50,041 bases of DNA from Mesorhizobium sp. 1M-11. Its GTDB lineage: Bacteria; Pseudomonadota; Alphaproteobacteria; Rhizobiales; Rhizobiaceae. The stretch spans positions 1 through 50,041 of the forward strand of contig NZ_LJSD01000045.1 of NCBI RefSeq assembly GCF_001303895.1, in the 5' to 3' direction. The notes beneath the pieces are model-generated. The model worked only from the letters and a program-made list of their open reading frames with translations. It was not told the DNA's origin and ran no database searches. This document shows, one piece after another, positions 25,376 to 34,486 of the stretch (position 1 is the first letter of the stretch; each line of letters begins with the position of its first letter). Position numbers and translations under genes: made by a program.

Positions 25376-26200
25376 TCACTTGACGGCCCCCATGGTCAGG
25401 CCGCGGATCAGCTGCTTCTGGAAAATGAGAACGAACAGCAGAACGGGGACCAGCAAGACGATCGAAGCGGCGGACAGCTCGCCCCAACGGACCTGCTGGT
25501 AGCCGACGAAGGCATAAAGACCGAGAGGTACGGTCCGCACATCGTTGCCGCCGAGAACCAGTGCAAACAGGAACTCGTTCCAGGAGAACAGGAATGCCAG
25601 GATCGCCACGGCCGCAATTCCAGGCAGAACGACGGGAAGGCAGATATGGGCAAAGGCCTGGAAGTAGGTCGCGCCGTCGATGGCCGCAGCCTCCTCCAGT
25701 TCGCCTGGCAGATCCTCGAAGAAACCCTTCATTAGCCAGACGACAATGGAAAGGTTGATCGCCACATGAGCGACGATGAGGCCGGCATGAGTGCCGATGA
25801 GCCCCGTCTTCACATACATCACGAAGAACGGGATCAGCACCGCGACCGGCGGCGTCATGCGGGTGGTCAGAATCCAGAAACCATAGTCGGCATTGGCGCG
25901 AAAGCGGTATCGTGCCAGCACATAGGCGGCTGGAAGGCCAATCAGCAAGGCAAGCGCTGTCGAGGCGAGCGCCACGATGGCGCTGTTGGCGAAATAGGTC
26001 CAGATCGCAGGATCGGAAAGAACCGTGAGGTAGTTGTCGAGGATCGGAGCGAACAGGAATTTGGGCCGTCGCGCCATCGCGTCGACTTGCGTCTTCAGCG
26101 ACATCATGGCCAGCCAGTAGATGGGGAACATGCACCAGAGGGCAAAGGCCGATAAGGCGAGGCGGCGCGCAAAAGGTGTCAAGGAACGCAGCGCTCTCAT
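25376..26200 (-). CDS. Carbohydrate ABC transporter permease, MalG type
   Basis: A 274-aa CUT1 permease with six predicted helices. The start ATG overlaps the MalF-type gene by ATGA. The coupling EAA loop is EEAAAIDGATYFQAFAHICLPVVLPG. The C-terminus QKQLIRGLTMGAVK is typical of MalG/UgpE-like subunits. It pairs with the permease encoded upstream and needs the MalK-type ATPase encoded divergently at 28671. Confidence 0.93.
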   Translation of the reverse strand: MRALRSLTPFARRLALSAFALWCMFPIYWLAMMSLKTQVDAMARRPKFLFAPILDNYLTVLSDPAIWTYFANSAIVALASTALALLIGLPAAYVLARYRFRANADYGFWILTTRMTPPVAVLIPFFVMYVKTGLIGTHAGLIVAHVAINLSIVVWLMKGFFEDLPGELEEAAAIDGATYFQAFAHICLPVVLPGIAAVAILAFLFSWNEFLFALVLGGNDVRTVPLGLYAFVGYQQVRWGELSAASIVLLVPVLLFVLIFQKQLIRGLTMGAVK

Positions 26201-27075
26201 AACGCCGCCCTCGGCACGAACATGCGCATGCGGCGGAGGAAGACCTGTGCGGCGATGATGGTTATGGCCAGCATGACGATCGCGATGGCGGCGGCATAAC
26301 CCATCGAGAGGAACTCTATGCCATGTTTGTAGGCCAGGAGATTCAACGTTCTGGTCGCGACACCCGGCCCGCCGCCCGTCAACACGAAGATGATGTCGAA
26401 GGTCTTGAAGGCATCAATGGCCCGAAAGACGATGGCGACGCCAAGATAAGGGAGAAGCGCGGGCAGGGTATGATGGAAGAAAACCTGGGCTTCGGTCGCG
26501 CCATCCATCCTGGCGGCCTGCAGCGGCTCTTCGTCCATCGCTGCGAGTCCACCTGCCGCGATGAGCAGGATGAAGGGTGCCCACTGCCAGGTGTCGACGA
26601 TCAGCAATGATGTCATGGCCATTGCCGGGGTGCCGAGCCAATCCTGTGGTGGCAGGCCCACCAGCTTCAGCAGGTAGTTGAACACGCCTAGCGAGGGGTT
26701 GAGCATCATGCGGAAGGTGAAGACGGCAGCGACCGGCGTGATCGCCATGGGAAGGAGATAGATGGCCCGCAGAAGCGGAACGGCTCGGGTCTCGTGATGC
26801 AGAAATGTGGCAATTGCCACGCCGAGCGCGAGCTGGATTGCGACTGCAAGCACGGTGAACAACGCCGTCGCGCGCAATGCGGTCCAGAACTCTTCTGCTT
26901 GCAGGAGCTTGAAGTAGTTCTGCAGCCCGGCAAAGGCCAGGGAGTCAGGCGTCACCATCGAATAGTTGCTGAGGCTCATCGCGACGGACGCGATGAAGGG
27001 GAAGATGGTGAGGCCGAGCAACAGCACTGTCGCCGGTGTCAGCATGAGAATGATGAAACGCGTCCGCGCGTCCAT
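26197..27075 (-). CDS. Carbohydrate ABC transporter permease, MalF type
   Basis: A 292-aa CUT1 permease, six helices, beginning MDARTRFIILMLTPATVLLLGLT. The coupling loop reads QAARMDGATEAQVFFHHTLPALLPY, and FVLTGGGPGVATRTLNLLAYK is a strong MalF/UgpA hallmark. It lies 84 bp downstream of the binding-protein gene, with a hairpin between them. Confidence 0.93.
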   Translation of the reverse strand: MDARTRFIILMLTPATVLLLGLTIFPFIASVAMSLSNYSMVTPDSLAFAGLQNYFKLLQAEEFWTALRATALFTVLAVAIQLALGVAIATFLHHETRAVPLLRAIYLLPMAITPVAAVFTFRMMLNPSLGVFNYLLKLVGLPPQDWLGTPAMAMTSLLIVDTWQWAPFILLIAAGGLAAMDEEPLQAARMDGATEAQVFFHHTLPALLPYLGVAIVFRAIDAFKTFDIIFVLTGGGPGVATRTLNLLAYKHGIEFLSMGYAAAIAIVMLAITIIAAQVFLRRMRMFVPRAAL

Positions 27076-27100
27076 TTCTAGATCACCGCCTGTTTTGGAA

Positions 27101-27124
27101 GTTGCGCCACGTCACAGGCGCAAC
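27101..27124 (-). other. Intercistronic hairpin after binding-protein gene
   Basis: GTTGCGCC (27101-27108) and GGCGCAAC (27117-27124) form a perfect 8-bp stem with an 8-base loop between the binding-protein stop and the MalF start. No T-run follows in the direction of transcription. A role in uneven expression of binding protein and permeases is inferred. Confidence 0.65.
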
Positions 27125-27159
27125 CCTTATCGACTGATTTCTCGCGCAAGTTCCTGGCC

Positions 27160-28557
27160 TCACATTTCCAAAGCCTGGCGAACCTTGCCGTCGGCATCGC
27201 CAAAGGCCTTGGTCGCATCCTTGCTGCCGGTCACGACTTCGTTGACGGCGATGCCGACCGCATCGAGGATTTCCGGAGCCTTCGGATGGAACCATGCGGC
27301 CTTGAACAGATCGCCATCGGCAGCCTGCAGGTTCTTCAATGCGGCATCTGCGGCTTGAGCACCGAAGCGGTCACGAAAGGCCGATGTCTGCCAGGCGGAG
27401 CCGCGCGGCGTCGCGAGGCCAACTGCGGCGGCCAGGGTGGAGGTGGGCTTGGATGTTGCCCACATCAGGAAGAGCCAGGCAGCATCCTTGTTGGCGGACT
27501 TCGCGTTGATGCCGGCCATCCAGTGCCACATGTTGGGCTTGGCAGGTTTGCCCTCGGACGCCGGCAGGACGCCGAACAGCGTGTTTCCAGCGACGGTGCT
27601 TTTCGACTTGTCCTCGATGTCGGTGGCGAAGTTCGAGGAATCGCAGCCTATCGCCACGGCTCCCTGCATGAAGTCGTTCAGACATTCCATCCAATGGTAG
27701 CTGGCGATGCCGACCGGTCCTGCCTCGCGAAGCAGTTTGCCATACATGTCGAGCCCGGCGATCGATTCCGGCATCGCGAGGCCGGACTTGCCGTCCTTTG
27801 TCACATAGGCACCGCCATAAGAGAAAACGAAGCCTGCCAGCGTCCAGGGCGCAGCGTCGCCCGTCGGTTTTGCCCGCATGGCGATGCCGGCGACCTCTTC
27901 ACTTTTTAGCGCGACGGCGAGTTTGAGCAGATCGTCCATCGAGGCAGGGGCGGAAAGGCCCTTCGCATCCAGCATGGATTTGTTCATGAAGAGGGTCTGC
28001 GCCTCGGCGGTGATGGCGAGCCCATAGGACGCGCCGTCACTCCATTTTTCGAAGCTGCGGGCGGACGAGAAGATATCGGGCTCGTCGTACCATGCAGCAT
28101 CAAAGAGGGAGGCATCGTTGCGGAATGCGTCGAGGGGCTGCAGCCATTTGGCTGAGATCGCCTGGCCAAGTGCCCAGATCATGAAGACGTCCGGTGTGGC
28201 GCTGCCGCCTCCCAGCTTCACCGGCATGGAGGCTGAAAACTCCGTTTCGGACTGTTTGTCGACTTTCACCTCGATGCCGGTCAATTGCGTGAAGAGCGGG
28301 ATCAGCGGCACGACTGCATTCATCCAGGGGTGTTCCAACCCGCCGAGCACGATCGTTTGACCTTTGTTTTTTTGCCAGTCGACCTTTGCGTCGGCGTAGA
28401 GTTTGAGCAGCTCGGCGCTGTTTTCCTGCGCATGGACCGGAAGTCCCGAGCGGAGAGTAATCGCACCGCCCGCGGCCAATATCGAAGTCGCACGCAGGAA
28501 CGAGCGGCGGTCCACCGTAAGGTGCAACCCTCCCGTCGGCATTTTCATCTTGTTCAT
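27160..28557 (-). CDS. Carbohydrate ABC transporter binding protein with Tat signal
   Basis: A 465-aa extracellular solute-binding protein of family 1 (MalE/UgpB-like). The N-terminus carries DRRSFLRATSILAAGGAITL, a classical twin-arginine signal, cleaved probably after PVHA-Q. Export by Tat implies that it folds in the cytoplasm. The start ATG at 28557 has GGGAGG five bases upstream. An internal PWTLAGFVFSYGGAY block is typical of sugar binders. It is the first gene of the MalFG/dehydratase operon; a divergent ATPase gene starts 113 bp away. Confidence 0.92.
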   Translation of the reverse strand: MNKMKMPTGGLHLTVDRRSFLRATSILAAGGAITLRSGLPVHAQENSAELLKLYADAKVDWQKNKGQTIVLGGLEHPWMNAVVPLIPLFTQLTGIEVKVDKQSETEFSASMPVKLGGGSATPDVFMIWALGQAISAKWLQPLDAFRNDASLFDAAWYDEPDIFSSARSFEKWSDGASYGLAITAEAQTLFMNKSMLDAKGLSAPASMDDLLKLAVALKSEEVAGIAMRAKPTGDAAPWTLAGFVFSYGGAYVTKDGKSGLAMPESIAGLDMYGKLLREAGPVGIASYHWMECLNDFMQGAVAIGCDSSNFATDIEDKSKSTVAGNTLFGVLPASEGKPAKPNMWHWMAGINAKSANKDAAWLFLMWATSKPTSTLAAAVGLATPRGSAWQTSAFRDRFGAQAADAALKNLQAADGDLFKAAWFHPKAPEILDAVGIAVNEVVTGSKDATKAFGDADGKVRQALEM

Positions 28558-28670
28558 CACATCCTCCCAACGGAACCGGCACCATGCCGGGCAACAAGAT
28601 CAACTCAACATCTTGAATACTCATATTATCGGAGTTATTAATGGTCAAGACGGAATAAGGGAGAGGACAT

Positions 28671-29732
28671 TTGGTCGACGTCGAACTGTCCAATGTGGGA
28701 AAAAGCTGGGGCGCGGTGGAGGTCATCCGCAATCTCGATCTTCACGTGAAAGACGAGGAGTTCCTGGTGTTGCTTGGTCCCTCCGGCTGTGGAAAGACCA
28801 CAACCATGCGCATGATCGCGGGCCTTGAGGATGCGACGTCAGGCGATATTCGCATAGGAGGCCAGTCGGTCGTGGGCAAACTGGCCCGTGAGCGCGACAT
28901 TGCCATGGTGTTCCAGAACTATGGGCTCTACCCGCATATGAGCGTGGCCGACAATATCGGCTATCCGCTGCGGCTGCGCAAAGTCCGGGTCGATGAGCGT
29001 CGCGAGCGGGTCAGATCCGCCGCCAGCCGGGTCCATCTCGAAGAGCTGCTCGAGCGCAAGCCACGTGCCCTATCGGGAGGGCAACGTCAGCGTGCCGCAT
29101 TGGCCAGGGCCATCGTGCGCACCCCGCGCCTGTTCATGCTTGACGAGCCGCTATCCAACCTCGACGCCAAGCTGCGTGTTTCGATGCGCGCGGAACTCAA
29201 GCACCTTCATCACGAGATGAGGACGACCACGATCTACGTCACGCACGATCAGATCGAGGCGATGACGCTCGCGACACGCGTCGCCGTCATGCATGGCGGC
29301 CGCATCGTCCAGCTCGATACGCCTGAAAAGATCTACAACGACCCTTCGGAATTGTTCGTCGCCGCGTTCATCGGTTCGCCGCCGATGAACCTGCTGCGCG
29401 GGACGATGTCGGACGGGACATTCCGAGGGGTCGGGTTTGAAATAGCCGGGCTGCCGGCATCGGTTGGTGGAAATGTCACGATGGGCATTCGCCCGGATGA
29501 TGTCGCGCTTCTCGTAAGCCGGGAAGGCGCCGACATCGTCGCCACGGTCTTTGCCACCGAGTTCGTCGGTCAAAGTACCCTGGTTTCGATCAAGGCCGGC
29601 GACGATCTCTTCTGCGCGGTGGCTGACGCCAACCGGAAGGTGGGTATCGGCGAGACGGTCTTCCTCAAACTCGACCGCAGCCGCATCTTTTTCTTCGACA
29701 CGGCAAACGAAAAGCGGCTGCGTCCAGCCTGA
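28671..29732 (+). CDS. Carbohydrate ABC transporter ATPase (MalK/UgpC type)
   Basis: A 353-aa ATPase: Walker A GPSGCGKTT, Q-loop MVFQNYGLYPHM, signature LSGGQRQRAALARA, Walker B LFMLDEPLSNLD, switch YVTHDQIEAM, then a C-terminal regulatory OB-type domain (VTMGIRPDDVALL). The start is TTG at 28671, placed by alignment to family N-termini (VDVELSNVGKSWGAVEV) and a GAGAGG upstream; no ATG is available. It serves the MalFG permeases but is divergent from them, an uncommon arrangement. Confidence 0.92.
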   Translation: MVDVELSNVGKSWGAVEVIRNLDLHVKDEEFLVLLGPSGCGKTTTMRMIAGLEDATSGDIRIGGQSVVGKLARERDIAMVFQNYGLYPHMSVADNIGYPLRLRKVRVDERRERVRSAASRVHLEELLERKPRALSGGQRQRAALARAIVRTPRLFMLDEPLSNLDAKLRVSMRAELKHLHHEMRTTTIYVTHDQIEAMTLATRVAVMHGGRIVQLDTPEKIYNDPSELFVAAFIGSPPMNLLRGTMSDGTFRGVGFEIAGLPASVGGNVTMGIRPDDVALLVSREGADIVATVFATEFVGQSTLVSIKAGDDLFCAVADANRKVGIGETVFLKLDRSRIFFFDTANEKRLRPA

Positions 29733-29740
29733 GCCAAACC

Positions 29741-31351
29741 ATGAAGCATTACGACTACATCATCGTCGGCGGTGGTAGTTCCGGCTGCGTGGCAGCGTGG
29801 CGCCTTGTGGAGGAATTCGGTGCCAGCGTCCTGCTTCTGGAGGCGGGAGCGCGGGGCATGAGCCCACTCATGCACATGCCTGCCGGCTACATGAAATATC
29901 TGGGGCGCGACACCTATCTCGACATGCATCACATGGTGCCGCAGCCGCAGCTGGATGGAAGAAGCACGATCGTGCCGCAGGCCAGGGTTCTTGGCGGAGG
30001 GTCTTCGGTGAATGCCATGGTCTACATGCGTGGGCAGGCGGCCGACTATGACAACTGGGCCGGCATGCTGGGCACCGGGCACGACTGGTCGTGGGCGGAT
30101 GTGCTCGATCACTTCAAAATCCTTGAAAACAACGACCATCTCGGTGCGCCTTCTCATGGCAATGCCGGTCGGCTCAGCGTGTCAGCACCGTTCCACCGCT
30201 GCGCGATGACCGACGCTTTCGTGGCTGCCGTACAGAATGCAGGTGAGGCCTTCATTCCCGATTTCAACGGTGGCCGGCAGCGCGGCGTCGGTTACATGCA
30301 ATCGACGATCGGACGAGACCGACGACGTTGCAGCGCCGCGGATGCTTTCCTGTCGCGGGTTCAGCGGAACCCCGGGCTGGAACTGCGTACACGGACCAAG
30401 GTCGACCGGGTTCTGGTCGAAGCGGGCAGAGCCAGGGGCGTCGAGTTCCGCCACAACGGCCAGGTCGAACGTGTCCATGCCGGCAGCGTCATCCTTGCCG
30501 CCGGTACCTACATCACTCCCAAGCTGTTGATGCTGTCGGGGATCGGCGATGCCGATCATCTGCGATCGCTTGAGATCGCTCCGATCTGCGATCTGCCAGG
30601 TGTCGGACGCAACCTGCAGGATCATTGCGAGGTGCCAGTCATCTTCAGGAGCAATGGCCGCTACGGCTATTTTGGCGAGGATCGTGGCTGGCGCATGATC
30701 CGCAACGGGCTGCAATATCTGCTGTTCGGATCGGGCCCTGTCACATCGATCGGTGTCGAAGCCTGCGCCTTCGTCAATCCCGACGATTCCGAGGCGGATG
30801 CAACGCTCAAGATCTATTGCGTTCCGACCGTCTATGTGGATCGCGATATCTCCGACGTCGAAGCTTGCGATGGCCTGACCATGACCTGTTGCCTGCTGCG
30901 CCCGCGTTCGCGCGGCACGGTCATGCTGCATTCAAACGAACCAGACGACATGCCGCTCATCGACGGCGGTTTCCTGCGCGATCCGCATGACATGGAAACG
31001 ATCGTCAAGGGGCTGAAGACGGCGCGCTCCTTCGCGCGCCAGCAGCCGCTGGCCGGCCTGCTCGAAGGCGAGATCGTACCAGGTGACGCAGCTGTGGAAG
31101 ATCAGCTTTTGCTGGCCCACGCCAAACGAATGGTCAAGACAAACTATCATCCGGTCGGGACCTGCCGGATGGGATTGGCAAATGATCCGTTGGCGGTAGT
31201 CGACCCGAAATCCATGACAGTCCATGGGCTGGAGGGCTTGCATGTGATCGACTGCTCGGTGATGCCGACGATCGTCAGCGGCAACACCAATGCGCCGGCC
31301 ATGGCGATCGCCCACAAGGCCGCAGGCCTGATCCACGAAGCGTTGCGCTAA
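29741..31351 (+). CDS. GMC family FAD oxidoreductase (choline dehydrogenase-like)
   Basis: A 536-aa flavoprotein oxidising alcohol or sugar hydroxyls. The FAD-binding fold begins DYIIVGGGSSGCVAAWRL with VLLLEAG after it. GMC signature 1 is VLGGGSSVNAMVYMRG, and signature 2 is ILAAGTYITPKLLMLSGIG. The catalytic His is in YHPVGTCRMG, and the C-terminus has SGNTNAPAMAIAHKAAG. No signal peptide is seen. It follows the MalK-type gene by 8 bp. In this setting it may oxidise a sugar or polyol to feed the sugar-acid dehydratase of the divergent operon; choline-type activity cannot be excluded. Confidence 0.9.
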   Translation: MKHYDYIIVGGGSSGCVAAWRLVEEFGASVLLLEAGARGMSPLMHMPAGYMKYLGRDTYLDMHHMVPQPQLDGRSTIVPQARVLGGGSSVNAMVYMRGQAADYDNWAGMLGTGHDWSWADVLDHFKILENNDHLGAPSHGNAGRLSVSAPFHRCAMTDAFVAAVQNAGEAFIPDFNGGRQRGVGYMQSTIGRDRRRCSAADAFLSRVQRNPGLELRTRTKVDRVLVEAGRARGVEFRHNGQVERVHAGSVILAAGTYITPKLLMLSGIGDADHLRSLEIAPICDLPGVGRNLQDHCEVPVIFRSNGRYGYFGEDRGWRMIRNGLQYLLFGSGPVTSIGVEACAFVNPDDSEADATLKIYCVPTVYVDRDISDVEACDGLTMTCCLLRPRSRGTVMLHSNEPDDMPLIDGGFLRDPHDMETIVKGLKTARSFARQQPLAGLLEGEIVPGDAAVEDQLLLAHAKRMVKTNYHPVGTCRMGLANDPLAVVDPKSMTVHGLEGLHVIDCSVMPTIVSGNTNAPAMAIAHKAAGLIHEALR

Positions 31352-31373
31352 CTGTCCAGACGTGCCGTGCCTG

Positions 31374-32522
31374 TCACCACTCGGCGAAGGATCCATCGGC
31401 ATGGCGCCAGATAGGATTGCGCCAGCGATGACCTTCCCGGGCGCGTTCCTTGACATAGTCCTCATCGATTTCGACACCCAGCCCAGGGCCGTCGGGAATG
31501 GCGACGAAACCCTTCTCGTAGCGGAAGACGTCCTTGTTCTTCGCGTAGTCGAGCAGGTCGTTGCCCGTATTGTAGTGGATGCCGAGGCTCTGTTCCTGGA
31601 TGAAGCAGTTGTAGCTCACCGCGTCGAGTTGCAGGCAGGCGGCCAGCGCGATCGGTCCAAGCGGACAATGCGGAGCCACCGCAATATCGTAAGCCTCGGC
31701 CATGGCGGCGATCTTGCGGCATTCGGTGATGCCGCCCGCATGTGAGAGGTCCGGCTGGATGATGTCGACGGCGCCTTCCTCGAACACGTGCTTGAAATCC
31801 CAGCGGCTGTAGAGACGCTCGCCCAGCGCGATCGGGGCGGACGACATGGCGGCGATTTCCTTCAGGGCCTCGCGGTTCTCGCTCAACACCGGTTCTTCGA
31901 TGAACATCAGCCGATAGGGTTCCAGTTCCCTGACGAGCGCCTTCGCCATCGGCCGATGCACGCGGCCGTGGAAATCGACAGCAATGCCGATATGCGGCCC
32001 GACGGCTTCGCGCACCGCAGCTACGCGCTCGACCGCGGCATCGATGCGGTCATGGCTGTCGACGATCTGCAATTCCTCCGTGCCGTTCATCTTGAGCGCG
32101 GTGAATCCGCGGGAAACCACCTGCCTGGCACCATCCGCGACTTCCGAGGGGCGGTCACCGCCGATCCAGGAATAGACCTTGATGCTGTCGCGGCAGCGTC
32201 CGCCAAGAAGCTCATGCACCGGCACGCCGAGCGCCCTGCCTTTGATGTCCCAGAGCGCCTGATCAATGCCGGCGATGGCGCTCATCAAGATGGGGCCGCC
32301 ACGATAGAAGCCGCCGCGATGCATCACGGACCAGTGGTCCTCGATCAGTCGCGGATCCTTGCCGACCAGATAGTCCGCCAGCTCCTTCACCGCCGCTTCG
32401 ACGGTAAGAGCGCGTCCTTCCACGACGGGCTCGCCCCAACCGCAGATACCTTCGTCGGTTTCGATCTTCAGGAACAGCCAGCGGGGCGGCACGATATAGG
32501 TGGTGAGGGCGGTGATCTTCAT
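31374..32522 (-). CDS. dgoD: D-galactonate dehydratase
   Basis: A 382-aa enolase-superfamily lyase, the same length as E. coli DgoD and strongly similar throughout from memory. It makes 2-keto-3-deoxy-D-galactonate from D-galactonate. Active-site residues match the E. coli numbering: metal Asp183 and acid His185 (VDFHGR), Glu209 (FIEEP), Glu235 (GERLYSRWDF) and base His285 (APHCPLGPIAL). Other conserved blocks are GFYRGGPILMSAIAGIDQAL and the C-terminal WRNPIWRHADGS. It is 13 bp downstream of a GntR gene, divergent from AraFGH-like transporter genes. Neither DgoK nor DgoA is next to it. Confidence 0.95.
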   Translation of the reverse strand: MKITALTTYIVPPRWLFLKIETDEGICGWGEPVVEGRALTVEAAVKELADYLVGKDPRLIEDHWSVMHRGGFYRGGPILMSAIAGIDQALWDIKGRALGVPVHELLGGRCRDSIKVYSWIGGDRPSEVADGARQVVSRGFTALKMNGTEELQIVDSHDRIDAAVERVAAVREAVGPHIGIAVDFHGRVHRPMAKALVRELEPYRLMFIEEPVLSENREALKEIAAMSSAPIALGERLYSRWDFKHVFEEGAVDIIQPDLSHAGGITECRKIAAMAEAYDIAVAPHCPLGPIALAACLQLDAVSYNCFIQEQSLGIHYNTGNDLLDYAKNKDVFRYEKGFVAIPDGPGLGVEIDEDYVKERAREGHRWRNPIWRHADGSFAEW

Positions 32523-32535
32523 CTTGTCGGTCCGG

Positions 32536-33285
32536 TCAGCTGTTCTTGACTTGCTTGGCGCTCACCAGGTCGCGGGCTGCGAGATCGAGAATGTGGTCAG
32601 CTGCCTTCCTCGCCGCATCGCCATCGCGCAGCCGCAGCGCCTCGACAACCTCGCGGTGGGCTTCCACGGCCTCGGCGCGGCGATCGAGCGAGATCATGGC
32701 CGTCGCTTCCAGTGAGAACTTGAGTGCCGTGTCGATCATACCGCCGATCTGCCTGAAGATGGGATTGTGGCTCGCCCGATAGAGGATCTGGTGAAAGGCG
32801 ATGTCCGATCGCGAGAACTTGACGATGTCCTCGCCTGCGTCAGCCATTCCCTCCCATGCCATTTCCAGATCGGCCACTTCACGCAACGTCGCGCGCGCCG
32901 CGGCAAGTTCCGCCACCAGCGGTTCGATCGCGCGCCGGGTCTCGAGGATGGCATCGAAGAGCTTGTCGTCCAAAGCATGCGGCGCGTGCCAGCCAAGCAC
33001 CTGGGAGTCGATGATGTTCCAGTTGTCCTCGTCGCAGACGATCGTCCCCACGCGGGGACGGCTTGAGACCAGTCCTTTTGCGGCCAACACTTTCAAAGCT
33101 TCGCGTATCGCCGTTCTGCTGACGCCATGCTCGGCGCCCAGGTCGTTTTCGGTCGGCAGGAAGGTGCCCGGCCTGTAGCGGCCCGAAACGATGTCGGATG
33201 CGATCGCCCGCGTGATGTCCGTCATGACACGAGGGCGCTGCACCTTTCGTTCCTTCTCCTGCAATCGCTGCGGCGTATCAGCCAT
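32536..33285 (-). CDS. GntR family (FadR/FCD subfamily) transcriptional regulator, DgoR-like
   Basis: A 249-aa regulator. The winged helix contains LPTENDLGAEHGVSRTAIREAL, and the FCD domain has SDIAFHQILYRASHN and AHREVVEAL. The start ATG at 33285 has GGGAGG five bases upstream. It shares an operon with dgoD, as DgoR does in enterobacteria, and is divergent from the AraFGH-like transporter. The perfect 13-bp inverted repeat at 33381-33417 is its probable operator. Confidence 0.93.
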   Translation of the reverse strand: MADTPQRLQEKERKVQRPRVMTDITRAIASDIVSGRYRPGTFLPTENDLGAEHGVSRTAIREALKVLAAKGLVSSRPRVGTIVCDEDNWNIIDSQVLGWHAPHALDDKLFDAILETRRAIEPLVAELAAARATLREVADLEMAWEGMADAGEDIVKFSRSDIAFHQILYRASHNPIFRQIGGMIDTALKFSLEATAMISLDRRAEAVEAHREVVEALRLRDGDAARKAADHILDLAARDLVSAKQVKNS

Positions 33286-33380
33286 GTGTTCCTCCCTCGC
33301 GGGCGATCCCGTGATTCCCCGGCCGAGACTAATGGCGACAACGGCTACCGCAATCTTCCCAAGTCGTATTCTGTTATCTT

Positions 33381-33417
33381 AATTATCATACCAAGACAAT
33401 TGACTGGTATGATAATT
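33381..33417. promoter_or_regulatory. Perfect 13-bp inverted repeat, probable GntR operator
   Basis: AATTATCATACCA (33381-33393), an 11-bp spacer, and TGGTATGATAATT (33405-33417) are exact reverse complements. It lies in the 186-bp divergent region between the GntR/dgoD operon and the transporter operon. A TTGACT that could be a -35 box (33400-33405) sits at the inner edge of the right arm, so binding would block transcription toward araF. The arm pitch of 24 bp places the half-sites on the same helix face. Confidence 0.75.
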
Positions 33418-33471
33418 TAAAATATTGCTCTGTCCGGGGCTTGCAGCCCATGTCGCGTTCGGGAGGAAACC

Positions 33472-34464
33472 ATGCGATTTCTGAGGAAGGCGCTCGTCGC
33501 CAGCGCATTTGCCGTGACCGCCATTGTCATGGGTACGTCCGCCTATGCGGAGGACGTAAAGATCGGTTTTGTTGTCAAGCAACCGGAGGAGCCCTGGTTC
33601 CAGGACGAATGGAAGTTCGCTGACCAGGCTGCGAAGGAAAAAGGCTTCACCCTTGTGAAGATTGGGGCCGAAGACGGCGAGAAGCTCATGTCGGCGATCG
33701 ACAATCTGGGCGCGCAGGGCGTCCAGGGCTTTGTAGTCTGCACGCCCGACGTCAAGCTAGGACCTGGCATCGTTGCCAAGGCGGCAGCGAACAATCTCAA
33801 GCTGATGACGGTCGACGACCGGTTGGTCGGCGCCGACGGCAAGCCGCTGGAAGACGTGCCACACATGGGCATTTCGGCGACCAAGATCGGCGAGGCTGTA
33901 GGGCAGGCGATCGTCGACGAGATGAAGGCGCGCGGCTGGAATGCCGATGAGGTTGGTGCGATCCGTGTTTCCTACGACCAGTTGCCGACTGCGGTGGACC
34001 GGGTCGAAGGAGCGATCTCGGTTTTGAAGAACAACGGCTTCAAGACTTCCAGCATCTTCGACGCACCACAGGCCAAGACCGACACGGAAGCCGCGCTGAA
34101 CGCCGCGACCGTCGTGCTCAACGCTCATCCGGACATCAAGAAATGGGTTGCCTTCGGCCTTAACGACGAGGCGGCTCTTGGCGCGGTGCGCGCTTCGGAG
34201 AGTGTTGGCATTCCGGCGGCCAACATGATCGGCGTCGGCATCGGTGGTGCGGATTCGGCAATCAACGAATTCAAGAAGCCGCAGCCGACCGGTTTCGTCG
34301 GCAGCGTCATCATCTCACCCAAGCGGCATGGCTACGAGACCTCGCTCAACATGTACAGCTGGGTCGCCGACGACAAGGAACCGGAAAAGCTGATCCTGAC
34401 CTCCGGCTCTCTTGCCAAGCGTGACGACTACCAGAAAGTTCGCAAGGACCTCGGTCTCGAATAG
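33472..34464 (+). CDS. araF: L-arabinose/galactose-type ABC transporter binding protein, AraF-like
   Basis: A 330-aa periplasmic binding protein. The signal peptide ends TSAYA before EDVKIGF. Blocks VVKQPEEPWFQDEWKFADQA, GVQGFVVCTPDVKLG and ATKIGEAVGQAIVDEM agree closely, from memory, with E. coli AraF, which binds L-arabinose, D-galactose and D-fucose. The ATG is preceded by GGGAGGAAACC. The gene begins the transporter operon opposite the dgoD regulator, so galactose is as likely a physiological ligand as arabinose. A hairpin lies between its stop and araG. Confidence 0.9.
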   Translation: MRFLRKALVASAFAVTAIVMGTSAYAEDVKIGFVVKQPEEPWFQDEWKFADQAAKEKGFTLVKIGAEDGEKLMSAIDNLGAQGVQGFVVCTPDVKLGPGIVAKAAANNLKLMTVDDRLVGADGKPLEDVPHMGISATKIGEAVGQAIVDEMKARGWNADEVGAIRVSYDQLPTAVDRVEGAISVLKNNGFKTSSIFDAPQAKTDTEAALNAATVVLNAHPDIKKWVAFGLNDEAALGAVRASESVGIPAANMIGVGIGGADSAINEFKKPQPTGFVGSVIISPKRHGYETSLNMYSWVADDKEPEKLILTSGSLAKRDDYQKVRKDLGLE

Positions 34465-34486
34465 GGTTCGGGCAGATCAACCTGAT

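Noticed and set aside
28600..28645. Imperfect AATACTC / GAGTTATT dyad before the MalK-type gene
   Set aside because: Arms differ in length by one base and no similar word occurs near the linked GntR gene; too weak to list.
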